This document shows positions 46,801 through 58,818 of a DNA stretch of 64,000 nucleotides, in pieces (positions within the stretch are counted from its first letter, which is position 1; the number at the start of each line of letters is the position of its first letter). Source of the DNA: Actinernus sp. WN-2022 (Eukaryota; Cnidaria; Anthozoa; Actiniaria; Actinernidae); assembly GCA_030867875.1 (NCBI GenBank), contig JAOWCC010000577.1:150032344-150096343 (forward strand), given 5' to 3'. A program made the translations under genes and the position numbers. Under the pieces are notes generated by a model. It saw only the letters and a program-made list of their open reading frames with translations, was not told the DNA's origin and ran no database searches.

Positions 46801-47125
46801 CCTGTTGGGAGGCTTTCGCACGAGATGGGACTCCAAATTAGAGAGAAAGTTCCTCGCGGGTCCTCCGCCATCTTTCTTTTACTGTATTAAATTATGTAAA
46901 TAAATTAACCTGGCGATTGTTGCGTGACCAGCACAGTGCAATCTGATTGGTGTGAATTTGACCTTTAACGCATGCGCAGAAATTTTGCTACACGGAATAT
47001 AAAAAAAAGAACGGCTTGCATTTTAAGACTCGGTGCTGCCACAGGAAGCCCGAGTAATAATACAAATATCTCGTGAAATATTCGCCGGTATTCCATAGAA
47101 AACCATGAAATAACCATATTATATA
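43873..47125. other. Intergenic, no supported gene
   Basis: A purine-rich tract with GGGAGGAGGGAG units lies at 44396-44590. A diverged direct repeat with CTCTTCAGCC and CAGCGAGCAAGCCA is found at 46365-46495 and 46645-46775. The motif CCACAGGAAGCCCGAG at 47039 resembles transposon ends elsewhere. No exon is recognised. Confidence 0.4.
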
Positions 47126-47722
47126 CAGTTGAATCCCGATAACTCGAACCTCCACGGGAAATCAGAAAAGGTTCGAGTTAGCGGGAGTTCGAGTTAGCGA
47201 GAGATGGGAACAAATGACCGGAAATTAGGGAATAAAATGTGTGCACGCTGCATTTCAAGGGACAGAAGAAATTTATTGACATTTTAAAGAAACAGCTAAG
47301 CGGCAAAGCTTGATGAAAGCTGGTTGAATGGATCCTTTGTTTCCTTTTGATTCCTGCTGACACCGCTTATCACGTACAATATTCTCACAGGACTGAACTG
47401 ACACGTTTTATGTAACGTAAAACCAAGAAACTAGAGAAGTTAACTGACAAAGAATACATGCTGCTTCAAAATAAATTCAATGTTCTGAAGTACGTTTTGT
47501 CTCGTTACGTCTTGATAAACGAGGTTCGAGTTCTCGAGGGTAAAATTATAAAGAAAATGACCAGAAGGGAAACAAAAATTGCTTCGAGTTAGCGGGAGGT
47601 TCGAGTTATCGAGGGTTCGAGTTACGGAGGGTAAAATTACATTAAATGTATGACGCAAATTTTTGGTTCGAGTTAGCGCGAGCTTCGAGTTACCGACGGT
47701 TCGAGTTATCGGGATTCAACTG
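47126..47722. mobile_element. pogo/Tigger-like MITE with TA target duplication
   Basis: CAGTTGAATCCCGATAACTC and GAGTTATCGGGATTCAACTG form perfect ends flanked by TA on both sides. Inside, the motif TTCGAGTTAGCGGG and variants recur about seven times. It is non-coding; transposition would need a pogo-type transposase from elsewhere. Confidence 0.85.
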
Positions 47723-48137
47723 TATCCGGCTATAACAACAAATTTACGGGATGGTTTATCACGAAAACAACTCAGTTATAGACTGCGAATTTTCTCGCTG
47801 GAAAACAATAGTTTCGAGTGGCGGACGGGTCTGCAGACTAACTATGTATTAAAAATATTGAATTATTATTGACTGATAAAGAAAGGGCGCGAAATTTCCT
47901 GCATTTTGATTGGCCTGATCTCGCCATGAAATACCGCTCTTTATTATATGGATGATAGTGTTTTACTGAGAAATAAACCACTCATAGAACTCATACGAGA
48001 CTACATCCGGGTACTGAGTGGCGTATTTTCCATATCCTCACTAGTGAAAATATCGATGACGTCACGTTTGCCGCCTTTTGAACTACACTAAAGATGGCGG
48101 CAGGTTTGTGAAAATCACAGAGGAAGATGTAAACAGC

Positions 48138-48599
48138 TTAAAAGTGCAGCTAACCCCTTTTGCAATTTTTATACATATGAATCTTTGAAAGGTTTTGGGT
48201 ACTTCTGCGAAGAAATTTTTGGCTTACATAGAATACTCTATGTTCTATGCTTGTTTGAAATGGTGAAAATTTGACCTTTCCTGACCCATGACCGCGTAAG
48301 AAAAAGACTGGGTCGATTCTTGATCTTACGTCACCTCATTAATGCATTATTCTCCATGGCGCCTTTCTATCACAACAACATCGATATATAATGCATTAAT
48401 GAGGTGACGTAAGATCAAGAATCGACCCAGGCTTTTTCTTACGCGGTCATGGGTCAGGAAAGGTCAAAATTTCACCATTTCAAACAAGCATAGAACATAG
48501 AGTGTTCTCTGTAAGCCAAAAAATTCTTCGCAGAAGTACTCAAAACCTTTCAAAGATTCGTATGCATAAAAATTGCAAAAGGGGTTAGTTGCACTTTAA
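48138..48599. mobile_element. TTAA-ended MITE with about 200-bp arms
   Basis: TTAAAAGTGCAGCTAACCCC mirrors GGGGTTAGTTGCACTTTAA, and the mirror symmetry continues to about 48350 (CATTAATGAGGTGACGTAAG on one side). Confidence 0.85.
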
Positions 48600-50311
48600 C
48601 CATTAAAGGTTAGGGTGAAGTGTGGGGGAGGGGTGGGGGTTAGGTTAGGGTGAAGTGTGGGGGAGGGGTGGGGGTTTCCCAGAAACCGTGATTGATCCCC
48701 ATTTATGAACGCAACAGCTAGTATGCCAATCACAACACTGCTATTATATATATTTTCATTTTCATTCTATTAATAATTCATCTTAGTTCTACAATTCCAT
48801 AATATCACACTATATGATACATCTTCTGTTAATATTTTAGATAGAATTGGCTGGAACATTGTTTCTGGTATTTCTACTGGAAAACTCACATCATATCTAG
48901 TTAATAGAGTGGAATGGTTATGAAACCCAGCGACCTTCTTCGTTATATGTCTTTGTTAGCTTTTTTCAACCTTTATCGTGCACAGAACACAATAGAAATT
49001 CCAATGTATTAATCAATCCGCCAATGAGAAACGTTCAGGGGACGCTAATGAACTATGACCGTGCACAATCTTTTGTCTTACCCCCTTCCAACGTAAATCA
49101 CAGCGCCTTCGTTATCCCCTTTGAAGTTTGCCGGGTTTCATAACCATTCCACTCTATTAACTATGCTCACATGTTCTCAAACTGAAACAACAAACATTGA
49201 AAACAACTATATGCCACAAACACTCTGGAGGATACTCGAATGCAAGTACAGTCATGATATGAACCGGTTTAGAATGATGCCGTAGTAAAAGACGTTGCAA
49301 ATCGTTTTTCTCAAACCGGCATTACGCATGCATGCGACAGATTTTCGTCTGTATCACTGAAATGCAACCTCGGATTCCCAGGGGCAGTGAGTCGGTGACG
49401 GGTATCCGAGGTGACTGAAACGTTATTCATCTGTATTGGATAAATCACAAGCTGGTAAGGGTGAGGTAAGACTTGAAAATACAAAAAAATGTGCTGTATA
49501 ACATGTGTTCTTTGAAGCGGTATTTCAAAGCAACCAAACTGTTTTTCACTGTTGGATTTTAATCAATTTCCAAATTAGATTCATATGAAAGTAACGTGGC
49601 GTCCGTGTTGGTTGACTTAACAAGAGTACTGCTAACAAGAAATATTTTTGTTTACGTCAACCAAGATGGCGGCGATGACGTCAAGTTAAAGCGAAGAATC
49701 GGAAGGCCGTTTTCTTTTCTAATCGTTATCATTTTTCCGACGGGACATTGAACATAGAGTTTTGTGTTAGTCGTAGGAGTTCTATAGCTAGAACATTTTA
49801 TAATACAAATGGTTACGTAACATGTTAAATTATATCCTAATGCTTAAGGGTCTATAGCATTCTCATTCATAGTCGCATGAGCATACGCATCTATGTTTCG
49901 TCTGTATCGTGGCAAGGGTATACTACCAACGTGAAAAATCAGGCCGACCGCTCTGTTGTGTTGTAATAAATTAAAAGTTTGAAGAAGTGGACCCGTTAGC
50001 CCTCGTATGCCTAGCTTATCCCGTAAGCCATGATACAAGAAGACCGACGATCGACAGACTGATCTATAATCTATGATGATGATGTATAGATTTTTACACA
50101 CGGCTTTTATGTAAACCAGTCTTAGTTACTGTTAAAACTACCGTGTCTAAATAAAGTTTCTATCTATGATAAAAGATACGTGCAAAACCATTTGATCGCC
50201 TACCAACAATAAATTTTACCTTAGTGTCTTATTAAGTTTCCCATAAAAATAATTAGAATAAGCGGAATAAAATTAAAAATAATGGTAGTTGGGCTTAGCT
50301 ACCTCCTTTCT
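48600..50311. other. Intergenic, no supported gene
   Basis: A short direct repeat of GGGTGAAGTGTGGGGGAGGG occurs twice at 48610-48675. A MITE-like segment with an AAGATGGCGGC box is at 49575-49700. No exon is recognised. Confidence 0.4.
49575..49700. mobile_element. MITE-like segment with CCAAGATGGCGGCGATGACG
   Basis: GTTGGTTGAC on the left and GTCAACCAAG on the right are inverted. The box at 49661-49683 is identical to that at 23115-23137. Confidence 0.45.
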
Positions 50312-50606
50312 TAAAGGGGCTATGTCATGGTACTGCGCATGTATCGAGTAATCGCTCGTTTAGTGGCTGTTAATTGGATACAAACAGTTAAACTTCCCTC
50401 CCCCAATGCTTGATTGAAAGGGTTTTCAATATTTTCACTGGAGACTGTTTATATACACTGTTTGTTAGTCATTTCTGCATATTTGCTTTCATGTTAAGCA
50501 TCCCACATGGCCGAGAGGTTCGTTAGTTCATATCAAAATCGGTGGAAATAGCTCTTTCCGGCCCGGAAAAACGAATGTAAAGTCTTACCGTGACATAGCC
50601 CCTTTA
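50312..50606. mobile_element. MITE, best copy of the GCTATGTCA family
   Basis: TAAAGGGGCTATGTCATGGT mirrors ACCGTGACATAGCCCCTTTA. It is preceded by T, giving TTAA on the left. Relatives lie at 13955-14251 and 28625-28706. Confidence 0.85.
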
Positions 50607-50698
50607 TCACCTTATAAGTTAACCAGAAAGAAAGGATCCGGAAAATACAAATGCACGGGGGTGTTAGGACTATATGCAAATTATGAAAATAAAACACA

Positions 50699-50963
50699 AA
50701 TAGTCCAGATTGGTATTCGAAAATTACCGCTGAATGCGATGACTACAGACGCATTTATGCAGGGTTTACCTCGTTCTGAAGTTAAACTTCATAAATACCA
50801 GCAATAAGGTGGGTTATTCACAATTCTGCGTATTGTTGTAGTTTCGCGTTTTGCACCTCGCTGGTATTTATGAATGTTTAACTAAGAACGAGGCTAACCC
50901 TTTATAAATGCGTCTGCAGTCATCGCATTCAGCGGTAATTTTAGAATACGACACTGGACTATT
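50699..50963. mobile_element. MITE with 100-bp arms (AATAGTCCAG)
   Basis: AATAGTCCAG pairs with CTGGACTATT, and the arms share TTACCGCTGAATGCGATGAC and CTCATAAATACCAGC-like segments. Confidence 0.8.
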
Positions 50964-51245
50964 GCCTCCAGCTTCAGTCCGCGCTTGATCTTAATTAAAA
51001 CTAAACTACCAGAAAATGCTTTGGCTTCTGGAAGTCCGAATTTCAAGAAGTACGAACTTCTGGAAGTACGTACTTCACAAAGAACAATTATATGTATTTT
51101 GGCACAGATAGAAATACTTATGTTTTTTATTTTGTCCAGCGTTCACGTGAACACGAAAAATCGCTATTGAGAGATGATATCTGAGAGGTTGCTGGATGTT
51201 GGGATACAGGATTATGGTTGAGAAGAGAAGATATCAAGTTCCATA

Positions 51246-52207
51246 TTACTTTTGGTTCTTTTCCGATTCCTCATCTCCAGTCCCAGCAATAGTCTCGCGA
51301 GCTTCTTGTCTCCATTTCATTCTTCGATTTTGAAACCACACTTTAACTTGGTTATCTGTGAGACCCAACATGGACGCTAGTTGATGGCGGTCTGCTTTCG
51401 TTAAATATTTCTGAACCTGAAATCTTTTCTCGAGTCCTTTGCGTTGGAGGTTTGAAAATACAGCACGGGTCCAGGGTCTTCTTGGCTTGCGCGGTTTTGC
51501 TTGACCGGGAAGGACTTGGGAAGCCATTTGTGCTTTGCTCAGTGCTTCTCTGTCGTAATCACCATAAATTCCTGAAGAGTATAAAAATGACTTAAGACTT
51601 AGTATGAAGAAAGCTCTGTGGAGCAAAACATTTCTACCTCTAGTCAGCTGTTCTAGCTGAGGGCAATGGAAGCAGTATCTCAAGATTTAGGTATTGCCCG
51701 GAGCTTTTGTACTCCAGTGACAGGACGACTTACTGCACTTAGCCTCAGTGATGGACTAATAGACCGACATAAGACGTAAGACATATTTTATTCATAATAT
51801 ATACACTGGAACTTTTAACTTCTGAGAGTATGCCTCTCTTAAGCGTCTGTGTTTCTAAAAACCGGTTTAGTTTGTTCCTCAGTCAACTGAATAACTGCAT
51901 TTGGGAACCTCTTAAGCGACCACATCCATTTGACGTTAAGAATGGTACTCATCCTACTCATTATTCATCAGTAAGTCCACAAACTTGATCCTGGTGTTTG
52001 TATTCATTTTATATGTATGCATTGTTGTGTTGTCTGTATATTTGATGTACTAACCTGTATAGCCCGTTGTCAGATATTGATAGGAAGCATGGCTATAGCA
52101 TGCCTCGCAGCTGGAGTGCGGTAAGGGACTGCATGTGTAGGTATGCGCATGCGCATTGTATAATGACGGACTCCAATATGTTGCCTGATGTAAGTGATCA
52201 CATGATC
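51246..52207 (-). CDS. HLX: HLX/H2.0-type homeobox transcription factor, last two exons
   Basis: Exon 52055-52207 (acceptor after TCTCTTCCTTCCCAG, donor ACAG/GTTAGT) joins in phase 1 to exon 51246-51571 (acceptor TATACTCTTCAG, stop TAA). The first encodes a Tyr/His/Ser-rich stretch (YWSPSLYNAHAH). The second holds an uninterrupted homeodomain: WTRAVFSNLQRKGLEKRF, then KADRHQLASMLGLTDNQVKV and WFQNRRMKWR with Gln50 and Asn51. The AVFSNLQRKGLEKRF and MLGLTDxQVKVWFQ blocks are typical of HLX rather than DBX or BARH. A short acidic tail (GDEESEKNQK) ends the protein. It should bind TAAT-type DNA in the nucleus. The start codon and the EH1 repressor motif expected near the N-terminus lie in upstream exon(s) not identified in the window. 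Confidence 0.9.
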
Positions 52208-52507
52208 CTGGGAAGGAAGAGACAGAGAAAAGATACATCAAAACGATGAAGATATCAACCCTAAAATGACAGTGATTGTTTTACATTCTTTACAGTAAGG
52301 ACATTCGAACCGTGAACGGTCATTATCATAGGCGTGATACGATTTTAAACCTTTGTTATGATTGGATGGCGTCGCAGAAATGTAGATTTCATTGTTTTCA
52401 GTGACGTTTCTGATTGGACAACATAGAAAATAAGTCTAAAATAATGCGTTGACTGTGCTCCAACCAGAAGATCTCATAATTTCAAATATTACCAATTATC
52501 CCCAAAT

Positions 52508-52820
52508 GTGAACGCTTATAAGTACTCTTTTCTTGTCCGCACAATTCCGGCTTGGAATGATCTATCTTATGATTCAGTTAACGCTTCCTCGCTGCTGCAG
52601 TTCCAGGCTCTGCTGCGGTGCTAGCTATTGGCATGTATAGTTTCATTTTAAAATGATTTAACGTAAAAAAAAATGTATATTTATTCATGATTTTGTTATT
52701 TATCTATTTATTGCTCATGTAAGTGTGGATGTAAATTATAGTTTGTGTAGTTCATTGCTGACCACCATTGCCGGAATTAGCTTGCTAAAAGGCAATTATG
52801 TATGATTAAAGATTGACGGT
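52508..52820 (+). pseudogene. LINE ORF2 C-terminus and 3'UTR fragment
   Basis: The frame reads VNAYKYSFLVRTIPAWNDL and then LLQFQALLRC before TAG at 52622. This is the standard end of CR1/L2-type ORF2 (SFxxRTIxxWN...FK). An AT-rich tail follows, ending near ATGATTAAAGATTGA. Confidence 0.8.
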
Positions 52821-52879
52821 ATAGTACGTGAAAGAGCGTGCAATCACCGCGCAGTTATACGACACAACGCCTCCCGGTT

Positions 52880-53020
52880 CGCTAATCGAACAGTAAACGG
52901 TTAGACCTTCACATCTTCTCGGATAAGGGCATAAAATCGTGGAACAAAGTCAACAGAGGGTCATGTAGAAGATTACTATCTATGTTATCGGTAAACGTGT
53001 TACCCTCTACTCTACTTTAC
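52880..53020 (+). mobile_element. SINE body fragment
   Basis: ACCTTCACATCTTCTCGGAT and the following ATAAAATCGTGG match the body of the SINE at 59229-59447. The tRNA-like head is not preserved. Confidence 0.5.
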
Positions 53021-53342
53021 TTTACAATGTGTGGCACATTTAGTGTGCCGTTGTCTACAGTTTAATTTGGAACCGAAAACCAAATAAGTAATGTTTAATA
53101 AACGAGCAGCAGTGTTTTATCAGGGGACCCAAATATTGAGAAAACAATTGAAACCTCGAGGCCGGTTTTATTGTTTTCGAAATATTTGGAATCCCCAGAT
53201 GAAACACGAACAATGAGTGTTTGAAATGACTTCTCATGCGAATGGCTAAACCGAAAATTTACATACGGTTCTTTTCAAACATCATTAACAAGTATTGTTT
53301 ACCGTTCGGACTGTTGTATATAATTATTCAATAGATGGCTTA

Positions 53343-53480
53343 TTATTCTTTTTTGCTAGCGTTGATTTCAATTAATTAGCGTACCAGTCGTGTAGTAGTG
53401 AAGAGTTAGTACAAGGGTCGAGGTTCGAACTCCAGTGGAGGCACACTTTTTCTTTCTATGTCGTTTATTTACTTCTTCAC
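53343..53480 (+). repeat. tRNA-like repeat, related to 15771
   Basis: GGTTCGAACTCC at 53423 acts as a possible B box and TTTTTCTTTCTATGTCG follows, the same order as at 15771. Confidence 0.35.
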
Positions 53481-53942
53481 TCCTTACATGTAGTTTATCA
53501 GTATATGTAAGTAGTAAGTGGTTCATGAATATGATGATTAAGAACAGTTTCACCACTAGAAATGAAAATCAGTTGAAACACTTGTGATTTTCAACTGGTA
53601 CGGTTTCATTGGGTTTTCAAACTCATCCACCTTTCCAAATGCAGTCCTCTGATTGACTAAAAAGCTCATGGATTATTAATTAGTTTGAGAAGATCTGATA
53701 AAACACGTGCTGCGAGTTTATTGAACGGCTTCAAAAACGTTACTTCTAAAAAATTACAAAATTCAGAAATTTAGATGAAAACTGAGCGAAAAATTACTTA
53801 TTTATAGCTACGTTGTGCGTCACTGACATGCGCAGTTTGGGTCTCATAATGTTAGGCCGGTTGTGTTTGAATAACTGAGCCAAGGGGCCTTCGTTCTCGA
53901 GTTCCTCAAGTAATTGCACTTCGTTTTTTTAGGATTGACTAG

Positions 53943-54064
53943 GAGGGTCTCCATACGACTTTTCACTGTACGAGTGTGGCCCTATGTTAAACTTCATGGT
54001 TGAGGCCGGCATGAAGTTTTATATAGGGCCACACTCGTAGAGCGAAAAGTTGTAGAAAGACTCT
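53943..54064. mobile_element. Hairpin MITE (CGAGTGTGGCCCTAT)
   Basis: CGAGTGTGGCCCTAT mirrors ATAGGGCCACACTCG, extended on both sides (ACGACTTTTC against GAAAAGTTGT), around a short loop. Confidence 0.75.
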
Positions 54065-54156
54065 TTTGTTTTACCGGGTACAAAGGAGCATGCACGTGAG
54101 TGATTTGCTTCTTATGGTTGGACAAAATGGTCATTAATTATGCATGTTTCTTGAAT

Positions 54157-54242
54157 AGTCCACTTCCGCGATATGCTTTACTTGTCACGCACAAAGGTTT
54201 CAATACGAGGCCCCGTGCTAAATTAAATTTATTCTTTTCTCT
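54157..54242 (+). mobile_element. Half copy of the 23153 MITE family
   Basis: GTCACGCACAAAGGTTTCAA followed by a GAGGCCCCG variant and TTATTCTTTTCTC matches the left arm at 23167-23240. Confidence 0.6.
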
Positions 54243-55351
54243 GTTCTCAAGTTTCTCCTGCAATCTCGGTAGTCCGCTTTCGCGACTGATTTATATAAAT
54301 ATTCGCCCAAGTCCGGAAATTTGTCGAAATGGGGTACCTTGATTACAGGCGCCTCTGGACAAAGTATAATGGAATACGAGTAATCGATAGCTAATAAGCT
54401 TTAATTTATTCAGTCCCTTTTTTAATTCATAGACAAGGTTTGTACAGACGAATCAGTGTTCGCTTTTAAAGCTTTCGTGATTCCAAACTCTCTACTAAAT
54501 GTAGCATATGCGGCTCGGTAAGCATATGATGGATTTTCTGTTGACAGTTGAAGATGTTTCGTGGATTAATGTTGTTTTGTTTGACTATACTACGGCAGAG
54601 TTTGACCAGTTTGTTGACTGTGTAGCAGTTACCCTTTTGTACCGACAGCGCTTCAAACAGCTTAAGAAAACAAGTATACAGGTGCGAACAGTGAAACAAC
54701 ATTCACCAACATTGTATCAAGTTGTTTGCCACTCGTACCAAGCACTTCAAAATCTTTCTACTCTGTAGATTTTCAGGTTACTCTCAGTTTATTGAACTAG
54801 TTCTGTTGCCGGTTGATTTTCCACAATGCTTTTCAAAAAGTCAGTGAAGACAGTAATAACCGATGAATATTGATTCAATAACAAATCATCTTCTCTTGCA
54901 GTCTAATCACTTTCCTCATTTTCACGTTTTCTTCACGTTTGGAAAACGGACCATTAGTGCATACATTATATTAGTTGATGCTTTTAAAGTTTCGAAATTC
55001 TTAAACTTTTGACAAAATATATGTGCAATTCGAAAGCACTTTACAAACCATGTCACTTTTCTGTAACTTTCCCTAAAGTCAACATATCTCAAGAAAAGGG
55101 TTGTTGTCTTTTACAGATCAGAATTATTTACGCACAATAAAACAGTAATGTTGTCTATATATGTGGGAGTTATTGAAATAGACGATGAATATTAAACAAT
55201 AACCGAATTTCCTTCTAAATGTAAGTTTCCAGTTTTGCCTGGAGTAGACACACGAGAAACAACATTCTCTTGGGATCAGTGAGTCCTTGATATTTATTCT
55301 TAACTGATCAGATACCTTGCAGACCTTTCTTTCACTGCATTGTTCTTTCTC

Positions 55352-57156
55352 AAGGTGGCTCTCGGGTATTGTGACAGCCGAATTGGCATCATAAAGATTC
55401 GCACTTTTCAGCAGGAAGTTTTCGACCGATCTTTGAGATTTTTTAGACCATGTATTTAGTGCTATTGATGTATAGTAAACACAAAACAGAATTCCAAGAT
55501 ACATAATATTTTCAAAGATGTAAGTGCTTCTTTCGACCCCTTGTTTTGGTGTAAAATGCGAAAATCTTAAAGGCGATAGATTTTTAAAACGTTTCTGTTA
55601 TAGATTCACTAATCCATGAACTTTGTTGGTAACGACTTTCAATAAAATCGATGGAACGGAAACTTCTACAGCAAAAGATGCAAAATATTATGTTCGAGAA
55701 TTTCTTGAAAAACGTCGGGCAACTACAATCGCCGATTCCAATTCTACCCGATAATCTATAGTTTAACGTCATGGGAAACTACTGTGTTAACTACCAGAAA
55801 ATCGAAGAAGCAGGACGGAGTATATCACTACATGAAGGAGGTAAGGTTAATTGTGAATATTTGGTGAAGAGCGCCAATTTTGAATTGATATAAATATTAA
55901 AAAATATATACGAAAACTTTGGCCTCGTTTGCGAATACGTTGTAGGAAAACATATCTGTGGCATCATGTGCAATTTTATTTCGTTTCATAAATACGTTTT
56001 TGCGCACTGAGGTCTGGAATGTAGCTGGTTGAAACCTTAAAAATCACTCCTAGCCTTTTCTCCTCCGAACTTTGTAATTATGCTCAAAATCGTACATTTC
56101 AGCAGCGTATTTTAAAATTCTTAACGTGTATCCAATCACCCATTTATGATGAAAACTAAAGTAATTATACGTTGAGTAAATTAGCATATTGGACGAGTTA
56201 TAGTTTTTGGGGTATTATTTCGACTTTTTGTTTCAAATTTAAAAGTAAAAGCTTACAACAAAACAAAAGAGTTCAATATATTTTCTTACTTTAAGCATAA
56301 CTTAAATGTTTTCCTTCATCGTGACTATAAGTCAAATGAAAAATATCTTCAGTGCTATTGAACGTGTGACTGAATACACATGAGGAATTTGAAAACAAGC
56401 TTAATGTACGATAGAAAGCTCTGAGGAGAAAAGGCTAGTAGTAATTTTGAAGGTTTCAACCAGCTAAATTCCCGACCTCGGAGCGGAAAAACATTTCGTG
56501 AAACGAAATTAAATTGTTCTTGATGCAACAAAATACGTTGTCCTACAACATATTCGCGAACGAGGCCAACGTTTTCGTTTAGATTTATAAATATTTACAT
56601 CAATTCAAAATTGGCGCTCTTCACCAAATATTCACAATTAACTTTACTTCCTTCATTTAGTGATATACTCCGTCCTGCCTCTTCGATTTTCTCGTAGTTA
56701 ACACAGTAGTTTCCCATGGTGTTAAACTATAGATTACCGGGTAGAATTGGAAGCGGCGATCATAGTTGCCTGACTTGCAAGAAATTGGCAAACATGATAT
56801 TTTGCGGTAACATTTATACTGATCTCTTTTGCTGTAGAAGTTTCCATTCCATCGATTTTATTGAAAGTCGTTACCACCAAAGTTCATGGGTTAGTTTATC
56901 TATAACAAAAAAATTAAACAAATCTATCAACTCGTTTTTAAGATTTTGGCATTTTACGTCAACATAAGGGGTCGAAAGAAGCACTTATATCTCAAAAAAT
57001 ATTATGTATCTTGGAATTCTGTTTGGTGCTTACTTTTCTTCAATATCAGGAAATACATGGTCCAAAATATCTCAAAGATCGGCCTAAAACTTTGCGCTGA
57101 AAAGTGCGAATCTTTATGATGCCAATTTGTCTGTCACATTACCCGCGAACCACCTT
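55352..57156. mobile_element. 1.8-kb fold-back element, most complete copy
   Basis: AAGGTGGCTCTCGGGTATTG at the left mirrors a right end reading CATTACCCGCGAACCACCTT. Arms of about 600 bases share GCATCATAAAGATTCGCACT, AAAATCGATGGAA and CCATGGGAAACTACTG-like blocks. Frames of 60-126 codons in the arms recur with breaks in other copies and show no domain. Confidence 0.85.
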
Positions 57157-58573
57157 AAATCAGAACAATGTGTTTGAAATTACTTTAATTTGTCATGGAA
57201 TTTGTTTACCTTATAGACGGAGGTAGGCATGGCAAGTAAACCATTCTATCTGCACGGGAAATAAATAAATATGCAGCTGAATGGTATTGGCTACCGGGTA
57301 AAGGAAAGAAACAGAAAAATCAACCGTGAGTCGAGTGTAGTGTGTCCAAAACAGTTAATGTATAGTAGGGAGTGTGTGAGGAGTAAAAGCAGTAATACTC
57401 AGCCTGCTATAACAAATAAAATTATTTTTTTATTTTAAAGGACACTCGCTCTTACCGACCGATCTCACTCGTAGAAATTTACCGTTTCAAGGCTTGGTTC
57501 CATTTCAAAGTATCATAAAACGTATAATAATAAAGTAAACTTTTCACAACATCACTCACGGATTTAGTCTTTAGAAGACAATCATTCTTACTTGTAAAGA
57601 ATCTAAACTTTTCTATTTAACAAAGGGGGCATCTACGAAAGAAAAAGGAAACTGAATATTTTGTACCCAGATTGCTTTGGAGGCTCTTTCTACCTTAAAA
57701 GGGTATTTCTAGACCCAAGGGTAAGCTTAATTTGGCTGCACAATATGAAGAACAGTTTATCTGTGTGGTCGAGAAGCGATGCAATATAACGATAGGTAAT
57801 CTCCTGATAAGTTGTCAGCGGTGAAAGCTTTGATTTCTCTGAGACAAAAGTCTCGACATTTCTTTTTCCTTCAATCTAAATTACACTGAGAGAGAACAGA
57901 ACTTGATAAAAGAGGCGCTATACGAAGGCTTTATCACTCTTTCCTTGGCCTTATGGTATGTTCATATCAACAGCCAGATTGATCTCTTCATATTTATTTT
58001 AATAAGTCAGTAAAACTTCATCAATATGTCATATAAAGGAAATATGATGGCAATTCGAGCACGGCAAGTCATGGTAACCCTGGTATTACTATTGCCTGGT
58101 AATGAGCTCCTGCTATCGCGCTTAATGCGCATGGTGCTTTGATTCACCAAATCTGATAAAGCTGATTAAATTGTTTTGATCAGAGACACACATGACCCAA
58201 AGTGCTCAAATGAAACTATGCTAAATGCCATATATAGTAGCCTTTTTATTATTGTACTGACATAATCACAGCATGCAGAGTGTCTGGCCGAGGTTCAGCC
58301 AGTGACTGACTGCAAGATGATTGACGCTCATTCCTCATCCTGATAGCCCAAGCTGTTGTCCGATGAATGAAATAGTGGTTTTTGTATTCGTTTTATGAGC
58401 ACTAAGGGACCGGACATTATTTAGCGGTAGGGGGGAAGCTACTAGATTTTCATTGTGGCTAGCCCAACAAATTGTGACCCTGCAGTTCTCTGGTCTCACA
58501 AAATAATGATCCTCCCCTTAGATAGGCCTATAAATATATATAACCTATAAACGAGGAGCATATAAAAATGTGA

Positions 58574-58595
58574 CCCCCCCCCCCCCCCCCCCCCC
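58574..58595. repeat. Poly-C tract
   Basis: A run of more than 20 cytosines, near short units of the form GAGCATAAAAA. Confidence 0.9.
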
Positions 58596-58818
58596 TAAAT
58601 GGGAGCATAAAAAATCACGACCCACACCTAAATGTGGTTTGCGTTATATTATGTGTCTTTTGGGGCTGGTATTCCTAGTCAGGTACTGTTTAGGAGTTTC
58701 AGTTATGTACGGAATCGGTAACTAAAGGGTGCATTCATTGAATATTCATTTAATATAGTTCAAAGTTGTCAAAAGAAAGAAGCAAAGGTTCGGATGAAAA
58801 CCCTACAAAAGCAGTTGT

